Positions 8,904 through 17,231 of a DNA stretch of 64,000 nt are shown one piece after another. The notes below the pieces were generated by a model. It was not told the origin of the DNA. It ran no database searches and was given only the letters and a program-made list of their open reading frames with translations. Position 1 is the stretch's first letter. Each line of letters opens with the position of its first letter. Origin of the DNA: Hymenobacter negativus (GTDB taxonomy: Bacteria; Bacteroidota; Bacteroidia; Cytophagales; Hymenobacteraceae); assembly GCF_016056375.1 (NCBI RefSeq), contig NZ_JAEDAE010000001.1, positions 434,001 through 498,000 of the forward strand. Direction: 5' to 3'. Position numbers and translations under genes: made by a program.

Positions 8904-8945
8904 TTGGGCATTCCCGCTACCTCAATTCGATTCCCAATCCGCTAT

Positions 8946-10004
8946 ATGGACCACAATAAACTGGCCCTGCCCGTCGGCACTACCCTCGACCGTTTCATCA
9001 TGCGCAAGCAGGAAGATTTTCCCTACGCCACGGGGGAGTTATCCCAGCTGCTGCGCGATATCGCCCTGGCTGCCAAGATAGTTAACCGCGAAATCAACCG
9101 CTCCGGCCTCATCGACATTGCCGGCGCCTACGGCAGCCAGAACGTGCAGGGCGAGGACCAGCAGAAGCTCGACGTCATTGCCAACATTCGCTTCATCCGC
9201 GCCCTGCGCAACGGCGGTGAAGTCTGCACCATCATCTCCGAAGAAGATGACGAGATGATTCAGACCGGCAACAACCAAGGCAAGTACGTGGTGGCCATCG
9301 ACCCGCTCGACGGTTCCTCAAATATCGACGTCAACGTCAGCATCGGCACCATTTTCAGCATCTACCGCCGCGTGTCGCCCACCGGCCGCGAGGGCACCGC
9401 CGCCGACTGCCAGCAGCCCGGTACCCACCAGGTGGCCGCCGGTTACGTCATCTACGGCTCCAGCACCATGCTGGTGTACACGACCGGCAATGGCGTCAAC
9501 GGTTTCACTTACGAGCATTCGCTGGGCGAATTTTTCCTCTCGCACCCCGACATTATTACGCCCCGAACCGGTACTATCTACTCCATCAACGAGGGCAGCT
9601 CCGACTCGTTCTCGCCCGGCGTGGCCGCCTTCGTGCAGCAGTGCAAGGACCAGAGCTTCTCGGCTCGCTACATCGGCTCGCTCGTGGCTGATTTCCACCG
9701 CAACCTACTCAAAGGCGGTATCTACATCTACCCTGCCACCGCTAAAAGCCCCAACGGCAAGCTGCGCCTCATGTACGAGTGCAATCCGCTGGCCTTCATT
9801 GTGGAGCAAGCCGGCGGCAAAAGCAGTAACGGCCACCGCCGCACCATGGAAATCGAGCCCCAGGCCCCGCACGAGCGCTGCCCCATTTTCATTGGCAGCA
9901 AAGAGCTGGTAGAGCAGGCCGAGGCCCTCATTGCCCAGGCCCAGCAAGCTCCCAAAGAGCAGCCTGCCAAAGAGCCCAAAGCCAAAGCCGACACTGCAAA
10001 ATAA
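8946..10004 (+). CDS. fbp: Class I fructose-1,6-bisphosphatase
   Basis: A 352-residue gluconeogenic enzyme removing the 1-phosphate of fructose 1,6-bisphosphate. Metal and substrate motifs appear in order: [20 protein letters not shown] (the DPLDGSS signature), a middle [11 protein letters not shown], and [22 protein letters not shown] followed by [13 protein letters not shown]. The C-terminus carries an extra Lys/Pro/Ala-rich tail (about 20 residues) beyond the usual family length of about 335. The ATG at 8946 gives [18 protein letters not shown]; the open frame to 8874 runs through the promoter and is not coding. Confidence 0.96.
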   Translation: MDHNKLALPVGTTLDRFIMRKQEDFPYATGELSQLLRDIALAAKIVNREINRSGLIDIAGAYGSQNVQGEDQQKLDVIANIRFIRALRNGGEVCTIISEEDDEMIQTGNNQGKYVVAIDPLDGSSNIDVNVSIGTIFSIYRRVSPTGREGTAADCQQPGTHQVAAGYVIYGSSTMLVYTTGNGVNGFTYEHSLGEFFLSHPDIITPRTGTIYSINEGSSDSFSPGVAAFVQQCKDQSFSARYIGSLVADFHRNLLKGGIYIYPATAKSPNGKLRLMYECNPLAFIVEQAGGKSSNGHRRTMEIEPQAPHERCPIFIGSKELVEQAEALIAQAQQAPKEQPAKEPKAKADTAK

Positions 10005-10021
10005 GCCAAGCATTCAGCTAA

Positions 10022-10059
10022 CAAAAAAGCCGCTCCTGATTTCGGGAGCGGCTTTTTTG
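10022..10059. terminator. Bidirectional terminator between fbp and the DUF5606 gene
   Basis: A 15-bp stem (10022-10036 with 10045-10059) of core GCCGCTCC, flanked by six A and six T residues. It serves fbp on the plus strand and the DUF5606 gene on the minus strand. Confidence 0.85.
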
Positions 10060-10077
10060 TTATTAATCAGGTCGAAA

Positions 10078-10707
10078 CTACTCGGCCTTCTTGCGGCTTT
10101 TCTTGGCCGGGGCGGCAGCTTCCGGGTTGCCTTCGGCGGCCGGAGCAGCATCCGCTGCGCCAATCACGCCGCCGGTGCTCAGGGGCTCGTCGGCGCTGGG
10201 CTCGGTGGCTGCCGCTTTAGCGGCTTTGGTCGATTTGGCTTTGGCCTTCGGAGTCTCTTCGGCAGCGGGAGCAGCCGGAGTTTCTTCGGTGGCAGCGTCA
10301 GCGGCAGCCGCTTCCTGGTAGGGGCGGTGCTTGCTCACGATGCCGTACCAGGAGGCCAGTTTCTTGATATCAGATAGGTACACGCGGTCCCGGTCGTAGT
10401 CGGGAATCACGCCGGCCAGGAAATCGGTCAGCTCGCCTTCGCTCGACTTCGACGTCACGGGCGAGGCCGCGCCGTGCTTCTGATAAATGCGCTCGAATAC
10501 TTCCGTCAGCGGCACTGTTTCTTCGGGGTCCTGGGTATAGATGGAAATCTCCGACAGCAGCGACACTTTGTTGCGGGCCGGGGCCAGCGTGCGGGTTGCT
10601 TTTTCGTCGAGGCTTTCGACCAGCACGCCGTGGCGGGCGGCGCGCACCAGGCGGTACAGGCCGGGCATGCCGCTGATAGCGGCCAACTCTTGCAATTCGT
10701 AGGGCAT
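10078..10707 (-). CDS. DUF5606 family protein
   Basis: A 209-residue cytoplasmic protein of unknown function found in Bacteroidota. The conserved N-terminal domain spans about residues 1-140 (MPYELQELAAISGMPGLYRL, VSLLSEISIYTQD, VPLTEVFERIY, LSDIKKLASWYGIV). The C-terminal 70 residues are low-complexity Ala/Glu/Lys/Pro and end in KKSRKK, suggesting a disordered, possibly nucleic-acid- or ribosome-binding tail. The start at 10707 matches the domain; the upstream open frame runs through the repeat at 10727-10813 and is rejected. Confidence 0.85.
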   Translation of the reverse strand: MPYELQELAAISGMPGLYRLVRAARHGVLVESLDEKATRTLAPARNKVSLLSEISIYTQDPEETVPLTEVFERIYQKHGAASPVTSKSSEGELTDFLAGVIPDYDRDRVYLSDIKKLASWYGIVSKHRPYQEAAAADAATEETPAAPAAEETPKAKAKSTKAAKAAATEPSADEPLSTGGVIGAADAAPAAEGNPEAAAPAKKSRKKAE

Positions 10708-10726
10708 TTTTGGGAATATTGAGAAT

Positions 10727-10813
10727 GAAGAATGAAAGAACAAAGAATGAGGAATAAAGCTAGAAACGCCGTGAGGGCATTTCATCAGCTTCATTCCTCA
10801 TTCGTCCTTCTTC
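10727..10813. repeat. Imperfect purine-rich inverted repeat upstream of the DUF5606 gene
   Basis: Arms about 10727-10761 and 10787-10813 are built of GAATGAGGAAT-type words and end in AGCT. The word set is shared with the element at 4392-4451. It separates the DUF5606 gene from the stop of the TonB-like gene. Confidence 0.6.
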
Positions 10814-10829
10814 AGGGCAAAACTACGGA

Positions 10830-11288
10830 TTATTGTGCATCCAACGCGTTCGAGCCCGTCACGCCGAGCTTGAACACGATGGGCAGACTGGCCCGAATGG
10901 GCAGTTCCGGTTTTTTAAACTTCAGCAGGCGCACCACGCGCAGGGCTTCTTCGCCCGTGCCGCCGCCCAATTGCTTCACAATTCGCAGGTCCTGCATCGT
11001 GCCATCGGCGTTGAGCTGGAAGCTGATGATACACTGGCCCTGGATGCGGTTGCGCTTGGCCAGCGGCGGGTATTTCAGCTCCTTGGCAATAAACTCGTAC
11101 ATGGCCGTCTGGCCGCCCTCGTAGTATTCGGCCACAGGGATGGATTTGCCCACCGAGCCGATGCCGGTACCTTGCTCCGTCTGGGATTTCGGCGGCGCAG
11201 TGTTAGGAGTGGTTTGGGCGGCGGCCGGCGCGGCCGCTACAAGCAGCAGGCCTAGGGCCAGCTGCGGAATGGAAATGTTTTTGGTCAT
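10830..11288 (-). CDS. Secreted TonB C-terminal-domain protein
   Basis: A 152-residue protein with a cleavable signal (MTKNISIPQLALGLLLVAAAPAAAQ) and a TonB C-terminal domain at about residues 65-145 (ELKYPPLAKRNRIQGQCIIS, ADGTMQDLRIVKQLGGGTGEEALRV, KFKKPELPIRASLPIVFKL). Classical TonB keeps its N-terminus in the inner membrane; here the segment is followed by AQ and a likely signal peptidase site, so the protein is probably free in the periplasm and may act as an accessory rather than as the energy transducer itself. No ExbB or ExbD genes lie nearby. The ATG at 11288 opens the signal peptide. Confidence 0.85.
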   Translation of the reverse strand: MTKNISIPQLALGLLLVAAAPAAAQTTPNTAPPKSQTEQGTGIGSVGKSIPVAEYYEGGQTAMYEFIAKELKYPPLAKRNRIQGQCIISFQLNADGTMQDLRIVKQLGGGTGEEALRVVRLLKFKKPELPIRASLPIVFKLGVTGSNALDAQ

Positions 11289-11371
11289 GATGTTAATAAA
11301 GAGGGGCGGGGAAACAGGGGTTAACAGCAGCCCATGCGGGCCAGTGGGCGGTTGGCAATTTAAGGGCCAAT

Positions 11372-11992
11372 CTACGCATTGGCGGCGGCATCGGCCTTCC
11401 ATTCACTGTTTACCTCCGCAATAAAGTCCAGCACTTCATCGCGCCCCAATCCCGTTTCGGCCGAGGTGAGGAAATAGCGCGGCAGCTCGTCCCAGATTTC
11501 GCTCATCTTGCGCAAGTACTCCGTCACCAGTGCCTTGGTCTGGGCCGTCGATTGCTTGTCGGCTTTCGTGAATACCATTACAAACGGAATGCCTTCCTCG
11601 CCCAGCTTTTCCATGAATTCCAAATCGACGGCCTGCGGCGCGTGGCGCGAATCAATCAGCACGCACACGCACATCAGGTTGGCCCGGTTGCGCAGGTAGT
11701 AATTAATCATCTTAGCCCATTCGGCGCGCGCGGCTTTGCTCACCTTGGCGTAGCCGTAGCCCGGCAAATCGACCAGAAACCAATTGTCGTTGATGATAAA
11801 ATGGTTAATTAATTGCGTCTTGCCCGGCGAAGACGACGTTTTGGCCAGTGCTTTGCGCTCCGTCAGCATATTAATAAGCGACGATTTGCCCACGTTGGAA
11901 CGGCCGATAAATGCGTATTCGGGCAGTGTAGGAGCGGGGCACAAATCGGCCCGCGAATTACTGGTCAGAAAGCGCGCGTCGTGAATAATCAT
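11372..11992 (-). CDS. ysxC: Ribosome biogenesis GTPase EngB/YsxC
   Basis: A 206-residue GTPase needed for 50S subunit assembly. G motifs are in normal order: GRSNVGKSSLIN (G1), T of PGKTQLIN (G2), DLPGYGYAKV (G3), TKADK (G4) and TSAETGLG (G5). The start MIIHDARFLTSNSRADLCP is typical. A TAATTTTG -7 box lies 38 bases upstream on the minus strand. The stop falls just upstream of the TonB-like gene, but function links to the ribosome, not to transport. Confidence 0.96.
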   Translation of the reverse strand: MIIHDARFLTSNSRADLCPAPTLPEYAFIGRSNVGKSSLINMLTERKALAKTSSSPGKTQLINHFIINDNWFLVDLPGYGYAKVSKAARAEWAKMINYYLRNRANLMCVCVLIDSRHAPQAVDLEFMEKLGEEGIPFVMVFTKADKQSTAQTKALVTEYLRKMSEIWDELPRYFLTSAETGLGRDEVLDFIAEVNSEWKADAAANA

Positions 11993-12029
11993 GGATAGGG
12001 CGGGAAATAAACGGGAAATTAACGAGCCG

Positions 12030-12037
12030 CAAAATTA
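12030..12037 (-). promoter_or_regulatory. -7 box of engB
   Basis: TAATTTTG on the minus strand, 38 bases before the engB ATG; no clear -33 element seen. Confidence 0.45.
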
Positions 12038-12073
12038 CGCTGGAATGCAACCCGATGATGAATAAATAAAAAT

Positions 12074-12102
12074 GCACCAATGAATGGCTATTTCATTGGT
12101 GC
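12074..12102. repeat. Operator-like palindrome next to a -7 box
   Basis: GCACCAATGAA (12074-12084) pairs exactly with 12092-12102 across a 7-base spacer. It ends three bases before the TATATTTG box at 12106, the position expected of a regulator site; no T tract follows, so it is not an obvious terminator. Confidence 0.55.
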
Positions 12103-12105
12103 TTC

Positions 12106-12113
12106 TATATTTG
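12106..12113 (+). promoter_or_regulatory. Plus-strand -7 box directly downstream of the palindrome
   Basis: TATATTTG matches TAnnTTTG. The start of the PorE-like gene is 315 bases further on, so this may drive a long leader. Confidence 0.4.
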
Positions 12114-12213
12114 CGCGGCATGCCCGCCAAACCAGCAGGCCGCTGCCGCCGCACTCGACCACACCCAAATGGCCGAAATTTTGCCAAAAACCGCTTTTCG
12201 TAAGCAAACAGCC

Positions 12214-12221
12214 TATCTTTG
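12214..12221 (+). promoter_or_regulatory. -7 box upstream of the PorE-like gene
   Basis: TATCTTTG matches TAnnTTTG and gives a leader of about 200 bases. Confidence 0.4.
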
Positions 12222-12428
12222 CCCGCCATTGGCGCTGCCCTGACGCGGCGTCGTTCGGGCTTTTCGGCCCTGTAATCGGTTACCTTCTGCGCAAATGTGC
12301 ATTAAAGCCTAACCCTATCGTGGTTTTTCAGTATAAGCCCAAAATATAGTTTTCTGCGGCTGCTTCCGGCGGCGCATTCTGCTCTTACAATCCCTTCAGA
12401 AATTTCTTTTTTTCAAACCTCTCCTCCA

Positions 12429-14678
12429 ATGGACAACTTATCCAGAAGGTTACTGCAAGCGTCGTGCGCCGTTGCCCTCACCGCCACCATCGCCTCCCCG
12501 GCACAGGCGCAAAGCACGCGTAAGGACCTGAAAACCGGCAACAAGTTCTTCGAGCAGGAAAACTATCGCGCGGCCCTGCCTTACTACGAAAAGGTATTGG
12601 CCAAAGACCCGAACAATGCCAAAGCGCTGTTCAACGCCGGTATCTCCTATATGTCGTTCGACAAGGAGAAGGCCAGCGACTACATCTACAAAGCGCAGAA
12701 GCTGAAGCCGAAGGTTTCGAAGGACGTGGAATACTGGCTCGGCCGCGTTGACCACCTCAACTACAACTTCGACGAGGCCGTGGCCCACTTCCAGGCTTAC
12801 AACGCAACGCTGAAGAAAAACGACCAGCGTAAAGAAGAACTGGCCCAGCTCATTCAGCACAGCAAGAATGCCAAGGTACAATTCAACTCGCCCAAAGACA
12901 TCTTTGTAAAAAACCTGGGTCCTACCATCAACACGCAGTTCTCGGAGCACAGCCCCGTGATTTCGTCGGATGATAAAATCCTCATCTTCACCTCGCGTGG
13001 CGAGAGCGTGACCGGTGCCAGCGGCAGCGTGAGCGACAAGAAAAACAAAAGCGTTGCTGCCGACGGTGAGTACTACGAAGACATCTTCGAAGCCACCCGC
13101 GTAGATGACGAGAACTGGCAGAAGCCCCGCTCGCTGAGCGGTGTGCTGAACGGCAAAGGCCACGACGCCTCGATTCAGCTGTTCGACAACGATACCAAAA
13201 TGTTGATGTACCGCAACGACAACAACGGCGACATCTTCGTGACGGATAAGAGCGGCGGCGACTGGACGGCTCCCAAGCCTCTGGATGGCAACATCAACTC
13301 GAAAGCGTTTGAGTCGGATGCTTACATCACGCCGGACGGCCTGACCATCTACTTCTCGACCGGCAAATACTCGGAAGACGGCACGCTGGACCTGTACACT
13401 GCTACCCGCACCTCCACGGGCTCGGACTGGGGTACGGCCCGCTCGCTGGGTGCCAACATCAACACCAAGTACGACGACGACAGCCCTTACCTAAGCAAGG
13501 ACGGCAAAACGCTGTATTTCTCGTCGCGCGGCCACAACACCATGGGCGGCTACGACATCTTCAAGTCGGAGTACGACGAGGCTGGCCGCAAGTGGGGCCC
13601 GGCCCAGAACATGGGTTACCCCGTGAACACGCCGGATGATGACTCCTACTACCGCCTGAGCCCCGACGGCTCGTATGCTTACCTGAGCTCGTACCGCATT
13701 GGTGGCTACGGGGAAAAGGACATCTACACCATCAACTACATCAAGAACGCCAACATCGTTGGTAAGGTGTTCTCGTCGAAAGACAGCACCACGGTGATTC
13801 CGGGTGTGGAGCTGGTATTCAGCGGTTCGCAGGCTGATAAAACGGCCCTGAGCTTCCGCGACGTGACCAAGCCGGATGGTGCTTACCAGGTAGCCGTGCT
13901 TTCGGGCCGTACCTACCAAGTGGCCGTGAGCAAGGACGGCAAGCCGATTGAGACGCAGGAATTTGCCGTGCCGGTTTCGACGAACGACTCGACGACTATC
14001 ACGAAGAATTTCTACATCAACTTCGTAGATACGTCGGCGGTGAATATGTTCGCTACCAAGAACATTTACTTCGATACTGACAAGTACAAGCTGCGTCCGG
14101 AGTCGATTAAGACCCTGAATGAAATCAGCCAGGTGCTGACGGCTAACCCCGGCATCAACATCTCGGTAGAAGGCCATTGCGACTCGCGTAACACCGACGA
14201 GTACAACATGGTACTCGGCCAGAACCGCGCCAACGCCGCCTTCAACTACCTGAAGAAGCAAGGCATTGCCGAGGCCCGTATGACGACCGTAAGCTACGGC
14301 GAGCGTCGTCCGGCAGCGCCGAACGATTCGCCTGAGAACATGCAGCTTAACCGTCGCGATGAGTTCAAGGTGGTGCTGAAGGAAGGCGAAACCATGCCGA
14401 CCATGAATGCTCCGACCAGCGGTACGGGCACGGGCATGAGCGGTTCCTCGACCACCACCACGACCACGACTGCTCCGCTGAACCCAGGCAAGAGCAAAGT
14501 GAAGATGGCCGACGGCACCAAGGTGAAAACCAAGGTGGATGAGGACTCGGACAAAGTGAAGGTGAAAACCAAAGGCTCGGCCGGCGACAAATCGAAGACC
14601 ATCACCAAAGACGGTGAACTCGACGCCAAAGCCAAAGACGCCAGCGGCGAAAAAACCAAAGTAAAAGGCAAGAACTAA
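12429..14678 (+). CDS. PorE-like OmpA family protein (TPR, PD40 propeller, regulatory-like and OmpA domains)
   Basis: A 749-residue envelope protein. In order: signal peptide ending PAQAQ (1-27); TPR repeats (about 30-120); a PD40/WD40-like beta-propeller with repeated PDG and LYFSSRG-type blades (about 150-430); a carboxypeptidase-regulatory-like beta-sandwich (about 450-530); and an OmpA peptidoglycan-binding domain (about 545-650, NIYFDTDKYKLRPES and SVEGHCDSRNTDEYN). This is the domain order of PorE, the T9SS component that anchors the machine to peptidoglycan, but Bacteroidota carry paralogues, so the name is tentative. The last 90 residues are an unusual Lys/Asp/Thr-rich low-complexity tail. 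A strong terminator follows. Confidence 0.85.
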   Translation: MDNLSRRLLQASCAVALTATIASPAQAQSTRKDLKTGNKFFEQENYRAALPYYEKVLAKDPNNAKALFNAGISYMSFDKEKASDYIYKAQKLKPKVSKDVEYWLGRVDHLNYNFDEAVAHFQAYNATLKKNDQRKEELAQLIQHSKNAKVQFNSPKDIFVKNLGPTINTQFSEHSPVISSDDKILIFTSRGESVTGASGSVSDKKNKSVAADGEYYEDIFEATRVDDENWQKPRSLSGVLNGKGHDASIQLFDNDTKMLMYRNDNNGDIFVTDKSGGDWTAPKPLDGNINSKAFESDAYITPDGLTIYFSTGKYSEDGTLDLYTATRTSTGSDWGTARSLGANINTKYDDDSPYLSKDGKTLYFSSRGHNTMGGYDIFKSEYDEAGRKWGPAQNMGYPVNTPDDDSYYRLSPDGSYAYLSSYRIGGYGEKDIYTINYIKNANIVGKVFSSKDSTTVIPGVELVFSGSQADKTALSFRDVTKPDGAYQVAVLSGRTYQVAVSKDGKPIETQEFAVPVSTNDSTTITKNFYINFVDTSAVNMFATKNIYFDTDKYKLRPESIKTLNEISQVLTANPGINISVEGHCDSRNTDEYNMVLGQNRANAAFNYLKKQGIAEARMTTVSYGERRPAAPNDSPENMQLNRRDEFKVVLKEGETMPTMNAPTSGTGTGMSGSSTTTTTTTAPLNPGKSKVKMADGTKVKTKVDEDSDKVKVKTKGSAGDKSKTITKDGELDAKAKDASGEKTKVKGKN

Positions 14679-14703
14679 TTATCGTTCAGCCTACTAAGTT
14701 GGG

Positions 14704-14736
14704 AAGCGGGCCGGGCAATTTGTCCGGCCCGCTTTT
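14704..14736 (+). terminator. Terminator of the PorE-like gene
   Basis: AAGCGGGCCGG (14704-14714) pairs with 14724-14734 and runs into T residues. It lies 25 bases after the stop codon. Confidence 0.85.
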
Positions 14737-14856
14737 ATTATCAAGCGTTCAAAAGTGTCGCTATTCTTTTCTGGCGGCGCCTGCTAACAAACCAGCCCAA
14801 TTGGGCGTTGGGGGAGAACAATTTTCCTGCTTCATTAACGTTCTTTGCGCCCGCAC

Positions 14857-15585
14857 ATGGCCGTCGTACCCTACAAAGACAATTCCGCCGATAAGAAATC
14901 GCAGGTTGCCCAGATGTTTAACTCCATCGCGGGCAAATACGATTTTCTCAATCATTTCCTCAGTGCCGGCACCGACATCTACTGGCGGCGCAAGGCGGTG
15001 GACGAGCTGAAAACCCTGCGCCCGGCCCGCATTCTGGACATTGCCACCGGCACCGCCGATTTCGCGATTGAAACCCTGCGGGCGGCCGCGCCCGATGCCC
15101 AGGTAACGGGCGTCGATATTTCGGAAGGGATGCTGGAGGTAGGACGGCGCAAGCTTGCTGCCAAAGGGTTGGGCAACCGCATTCAGCTGGAGCTCGGCGA
15201 CTCGGAAAACCTGCCGTTTGGAGACAACGAGTTCGACGCGGTGACGGCCTCGTTTGGCGTGCGCAATTTTGCGCACTTAGAAAAAGGCTTGGCCGAAATG
15301 CGGCGGGTGCTTAGGCCCGGCGGCAAGCTGGTGGTGCTGGAGTTCAGCAAACCAACCGCTTTCCCGCTCAAGCAAGCCTATAATTTTTATTTCAGTCGGG
15401 TGCTGCCGGTTTTTGGCAAGATGATTTCCAAGGACCAGTCAGCATATACGTACCTGCCCGAATCGGTGCAGGCCTTCCCCGACGGCCCCGATTTCCTGGC
15501 TATACTGACCAAAGTTGGCTTCAAAGAACCTGCATGGCAACCACTCACCTTCGGCATAAGCTCCATTTACACCGCGCAGAAATAA
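14857..15585 (+). CDS. ubiE: Demethylmenaquinone methyltransferase UbiE/MenG
   Basis: A 242-residue SAM-dependent methyltransferase completing menaquinone synthesis. Family motifs: FNSIAGKYDFLNHFLSAG near the N-terminus, the SAM-binding ILDIATGTADFAIE, VTGVDISEGML, ENLPFGDNEFDAVTASFGVRN, and RVLRPGGKLVVLEFSKP. The start MAVVPYKDNSADKKSQV at 14857 is chosen over an ATG 12 bases upstream; either is possible. Its 3' end overlaps porT, an adjacency also known from other Bacteroidota. Confidence 0.96.
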   Translation: MAVVPYKDNSADKKSQVAQMFNSIAGKYDFLNHFLSAGTDIYWRRKAVDELKTLRPARILDIATGTADFAIETLRAAAPDAQVTGVDISEGMLEVGRRKLAAKGLGNRIQLELGDSENLPFGDNEFDAVTASFGVRNFAHLEKGLAEMRRVLRPGGKLVVLEFSKPTAFPLKQAYNFYFSRVLPVFGKMISKDQSAYTYLPESVQAFPDGPDFLAILTKVGFKEPAWQPLTFGISSIYTAQK

Positions 15586-16337
15586 AGCGCTTGCTGCTGC
15601 TGGGCGTGCTGGCGCTGCTGCTGCCCACGGCCGCAATGGCGCAGCGCAAAGCCCAGTCGCGGGCTAACCGGGGCAAAAACGGCACGCTCAAATCCATCAC
15701 GGTGAATAATCTGCCGGGCTACGACGACCGGTGGTTTCATCCGGGCATGTACATCAGCGGCTCGGCTTCGCGGTTCGTGATTGAGCAGTCGAGCTCGTAT
15801 ATCAGTAACCAGTACGTGACGGCCAATTCCATCTACAGCCCAAGTTTGGGGGTGGGTTTTATTGGCGACGCGCGGATTGGCGGGCCTCGCTCGCCGTTTA
15901 TTTTTCGCTTTGCGCCGGGGGTTAATTTCCTGACGCGGAAAGTGGAATTTACGCCGCGAAATTACCCAGTGCCGGATTCAGTAGTTACGCAGGAAGTGAC
16001 CTCGACGGTGGTGCAGTTTCCGCTGCTGATTAAGTACCAGTCGGACCGGCGGCGCAACTCGCGGATGTACATGATTGCGGGCATCAGCCCCAGCCTCACG
16101 GCCAGCAACCGCCGCAGCGACCCATTGCGTAATCAGCTTCAGGCGCTCGGCAGCGACCTGACGCTGGAGTATGGCGTGGGCTTGGACCTGTTCTACCCGC
16201 TGTTTAAACTGGCCCCGGAAATTCGGTTTTCGCACGGGCTGAAAAACCTGCTCGTGGGCCACAATGATGTATTCAGTAATAGCCTGCAAAGCATCAGCAC
16301 CAATTCGGTGACGCTGTACATCAACATTCAAAACTGA
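15534..16337 (+). CDS. porT: PorT family outer membrane protein of type IX secretion
   Basis: A 267-residue beta-barrel protein needed for T9SS function in studied Bacteroidota. A signal segment (RLLLLGVLALLLPTAAMAQ) follows an unusually long basic n-region, and the mature part has family sequence KSITVNNLPGYDDRWFHPGM, GSASRFVIEQ, LGVGFIGDARI and ends in an aromatic-containing strand TLYINIQN. The called ATG lies 52 bases inside ubiE. That is a long overlap, so the true start may be a later non-ATG codon such as the TTG just after the ubiE stop. Downstream position to ubiE supports the PorT call. Confidence 0.88.
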   Translation: MATTHLRHKLHLHRAEIKRLLLLGVLALLLPTAAMAQRKAQSRANRGKNGTLKSITVNNLPGYDDRWFHPGMYISGSASRFVIEQSSSYISNQYVTANSIYSPSLGVGFIGDARIGGPRSPFIFRFAPGVNFLTRKVEFTPRNYPVPDSVVTQEVTSTVVQFPLLIKYQSDRRRNSRMYMIAGISPSLTASNRRSDPLRNQLQALGSDLTLEYGVGLDLFYPLFKLAPEIRFSHGLKNLLVGHNDVFSNSLQSISTNSVTLYINIQN

Positions 16338-16427
16338 TTTACTTGTAGTCGGTATTGGGTAGCCAAATGTTGGACCATGTGGTTCCGGCAGTTGACTACT
16401 CAATGCCGACTTTTCATTTCAAACTAT

Positions 16428-17174
16428 ATGAAAACTGCTTTTATAACCGGCGCTTCGTCGGGCATTGGCCGGGCTACGGCGGTGGCGCTGGCCAAGGCCG
16501 GCTACCAATTGGTGGTGACTGGGCGGCGGCGCGAACGGCTGGATGAGCTGGTAGCGGAGCTGGCCCCGGTGCAGGTGCACGTGCTCACGTTCGATGTGCG
16601 CGACCGGGCGGCCGTGGATGCGGCCGTGGCAGCATTGCCTGAGGCACTGCGGGCGCCGGATGTACTGGTGAACAACGCCGGCGGAGCGCATGGGCTGAAC
16701 CCCATCCAAGCCGGCGACCCGGCCGATTGGGATGAGATGCTGGATGCCAACGTGCGCGGCCTGCTGAACGTGACCCACGCGCTGCTGCCGGGCATGACGG
16801 CCCGCAAAACGGGTTTCGTTCTAAACATAGGCTCCATTGCCGGGCAGGAAGCCTATGCCAACGGCAATGTGTACTGCGCCAGCAAAGCCGCGGTGCAAAT
16901 GCTCACCAAAACCATGCGTCTCGACCTGCTGCCCACCGGCGTGCGGGTGGCCGAAGTAAATCCTGGAGCCGTGGAAACCGAGTTTTCGCAGGTGCGATTT
17001 AAAGGTGATGAGGCGCGTGCGGCAAAGGTGTACGAGGGCTTCGAGCCGCTCAAGCCGGAGGATATTGCCGAGGTAATTGTGTTTATGGTGACCCGGCCGC
17101 CGCACGTAACCATTGCCGAGGTGCTGGTGCTGGCCGGGGCGCAGGGCGCGGCCACGACGATTAACCGGAAGTAA
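16428..17174 (+). CDS. Short-chain dehydrogenase/reductase, YdfG-like
   Basis: A 248-residue classical SDR. It starts MKTAFITGASSGIGRATAVA with the TGxxxGIG cofactor motif, has NNAGG, the catalytic serine in LNIGSIAG, the YCASKAAV tyrosine-lysine pair, and the VNPGAVETEFS loop. Sequence is closest in style to the NADP-dependent 3-hydroxy acid dehydrogenases (YdfG); the substrate is not readable. The ATG at 16428 is taken because the open frame upstream has no SDR character. It converges on the hydrolase gene with a hairpin between them. Confidence 0.92.
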   Translation: MKTAFITGASSGIGRATAVALAKAGYQLVVTGRRRERLDELVAELAPVQVHVLTFDVRDRAAVDAAVAALPEALRAPDVLVNNAGGAHGLNPIQAGDPADWDEMLDANVRGLLNVTHALLPGMTARKTGFVLNIGSIAGQEAYANGNVYCASKAAVQMLTKTMRLDLLPTGVRVAEVNPGAVETEFSQVRFKGDEARAAKVYEGFEPLKPEDIAEVIVFMVTRPPHVTIAEVLVLAGAQGAATTINRK

Positions 17175-17189
17175 TCTGCTGCAAACAGA

Positions 17190-17230
17190 AAAGCCCCGCG
17201 GCTGCGCAAAAGCGTATGCGGTGGGGCTTT
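17190..17230. terminator. Hairpin between SDR and hydrolase genes
   Basis: AAAGCCCC (17190-17197) pairs with 17223-17230, with partial pairing inside. It sits between converging genes and has A and T runs on either side, so it may work in both directions. Confidence 0.65.
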
Positions 17231-17231
17231 G

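Larger units (their letters stand above)
11993..12428. other. Long divergent intergenic region between engB and the PorE-like gene
   Basis: 436 bases without a convincing gene. It holds the engB -7 box (12030-12037, minus), an 11-bp palindrome (12074-12102), and two plus-strand -7 boxes at 12106-12113 and 12214-12221. The leader from the second box to the ATG at 12429 is about 200 bases. Short open frames here have no coding character. Confidence 0.6.

Noticed and set aside
12080-12349. An 89-codon plus-strand ORF in the engB/PorE gap
   Set aside because: Begins inside the palindrome and has no coding bias, signal or domain.
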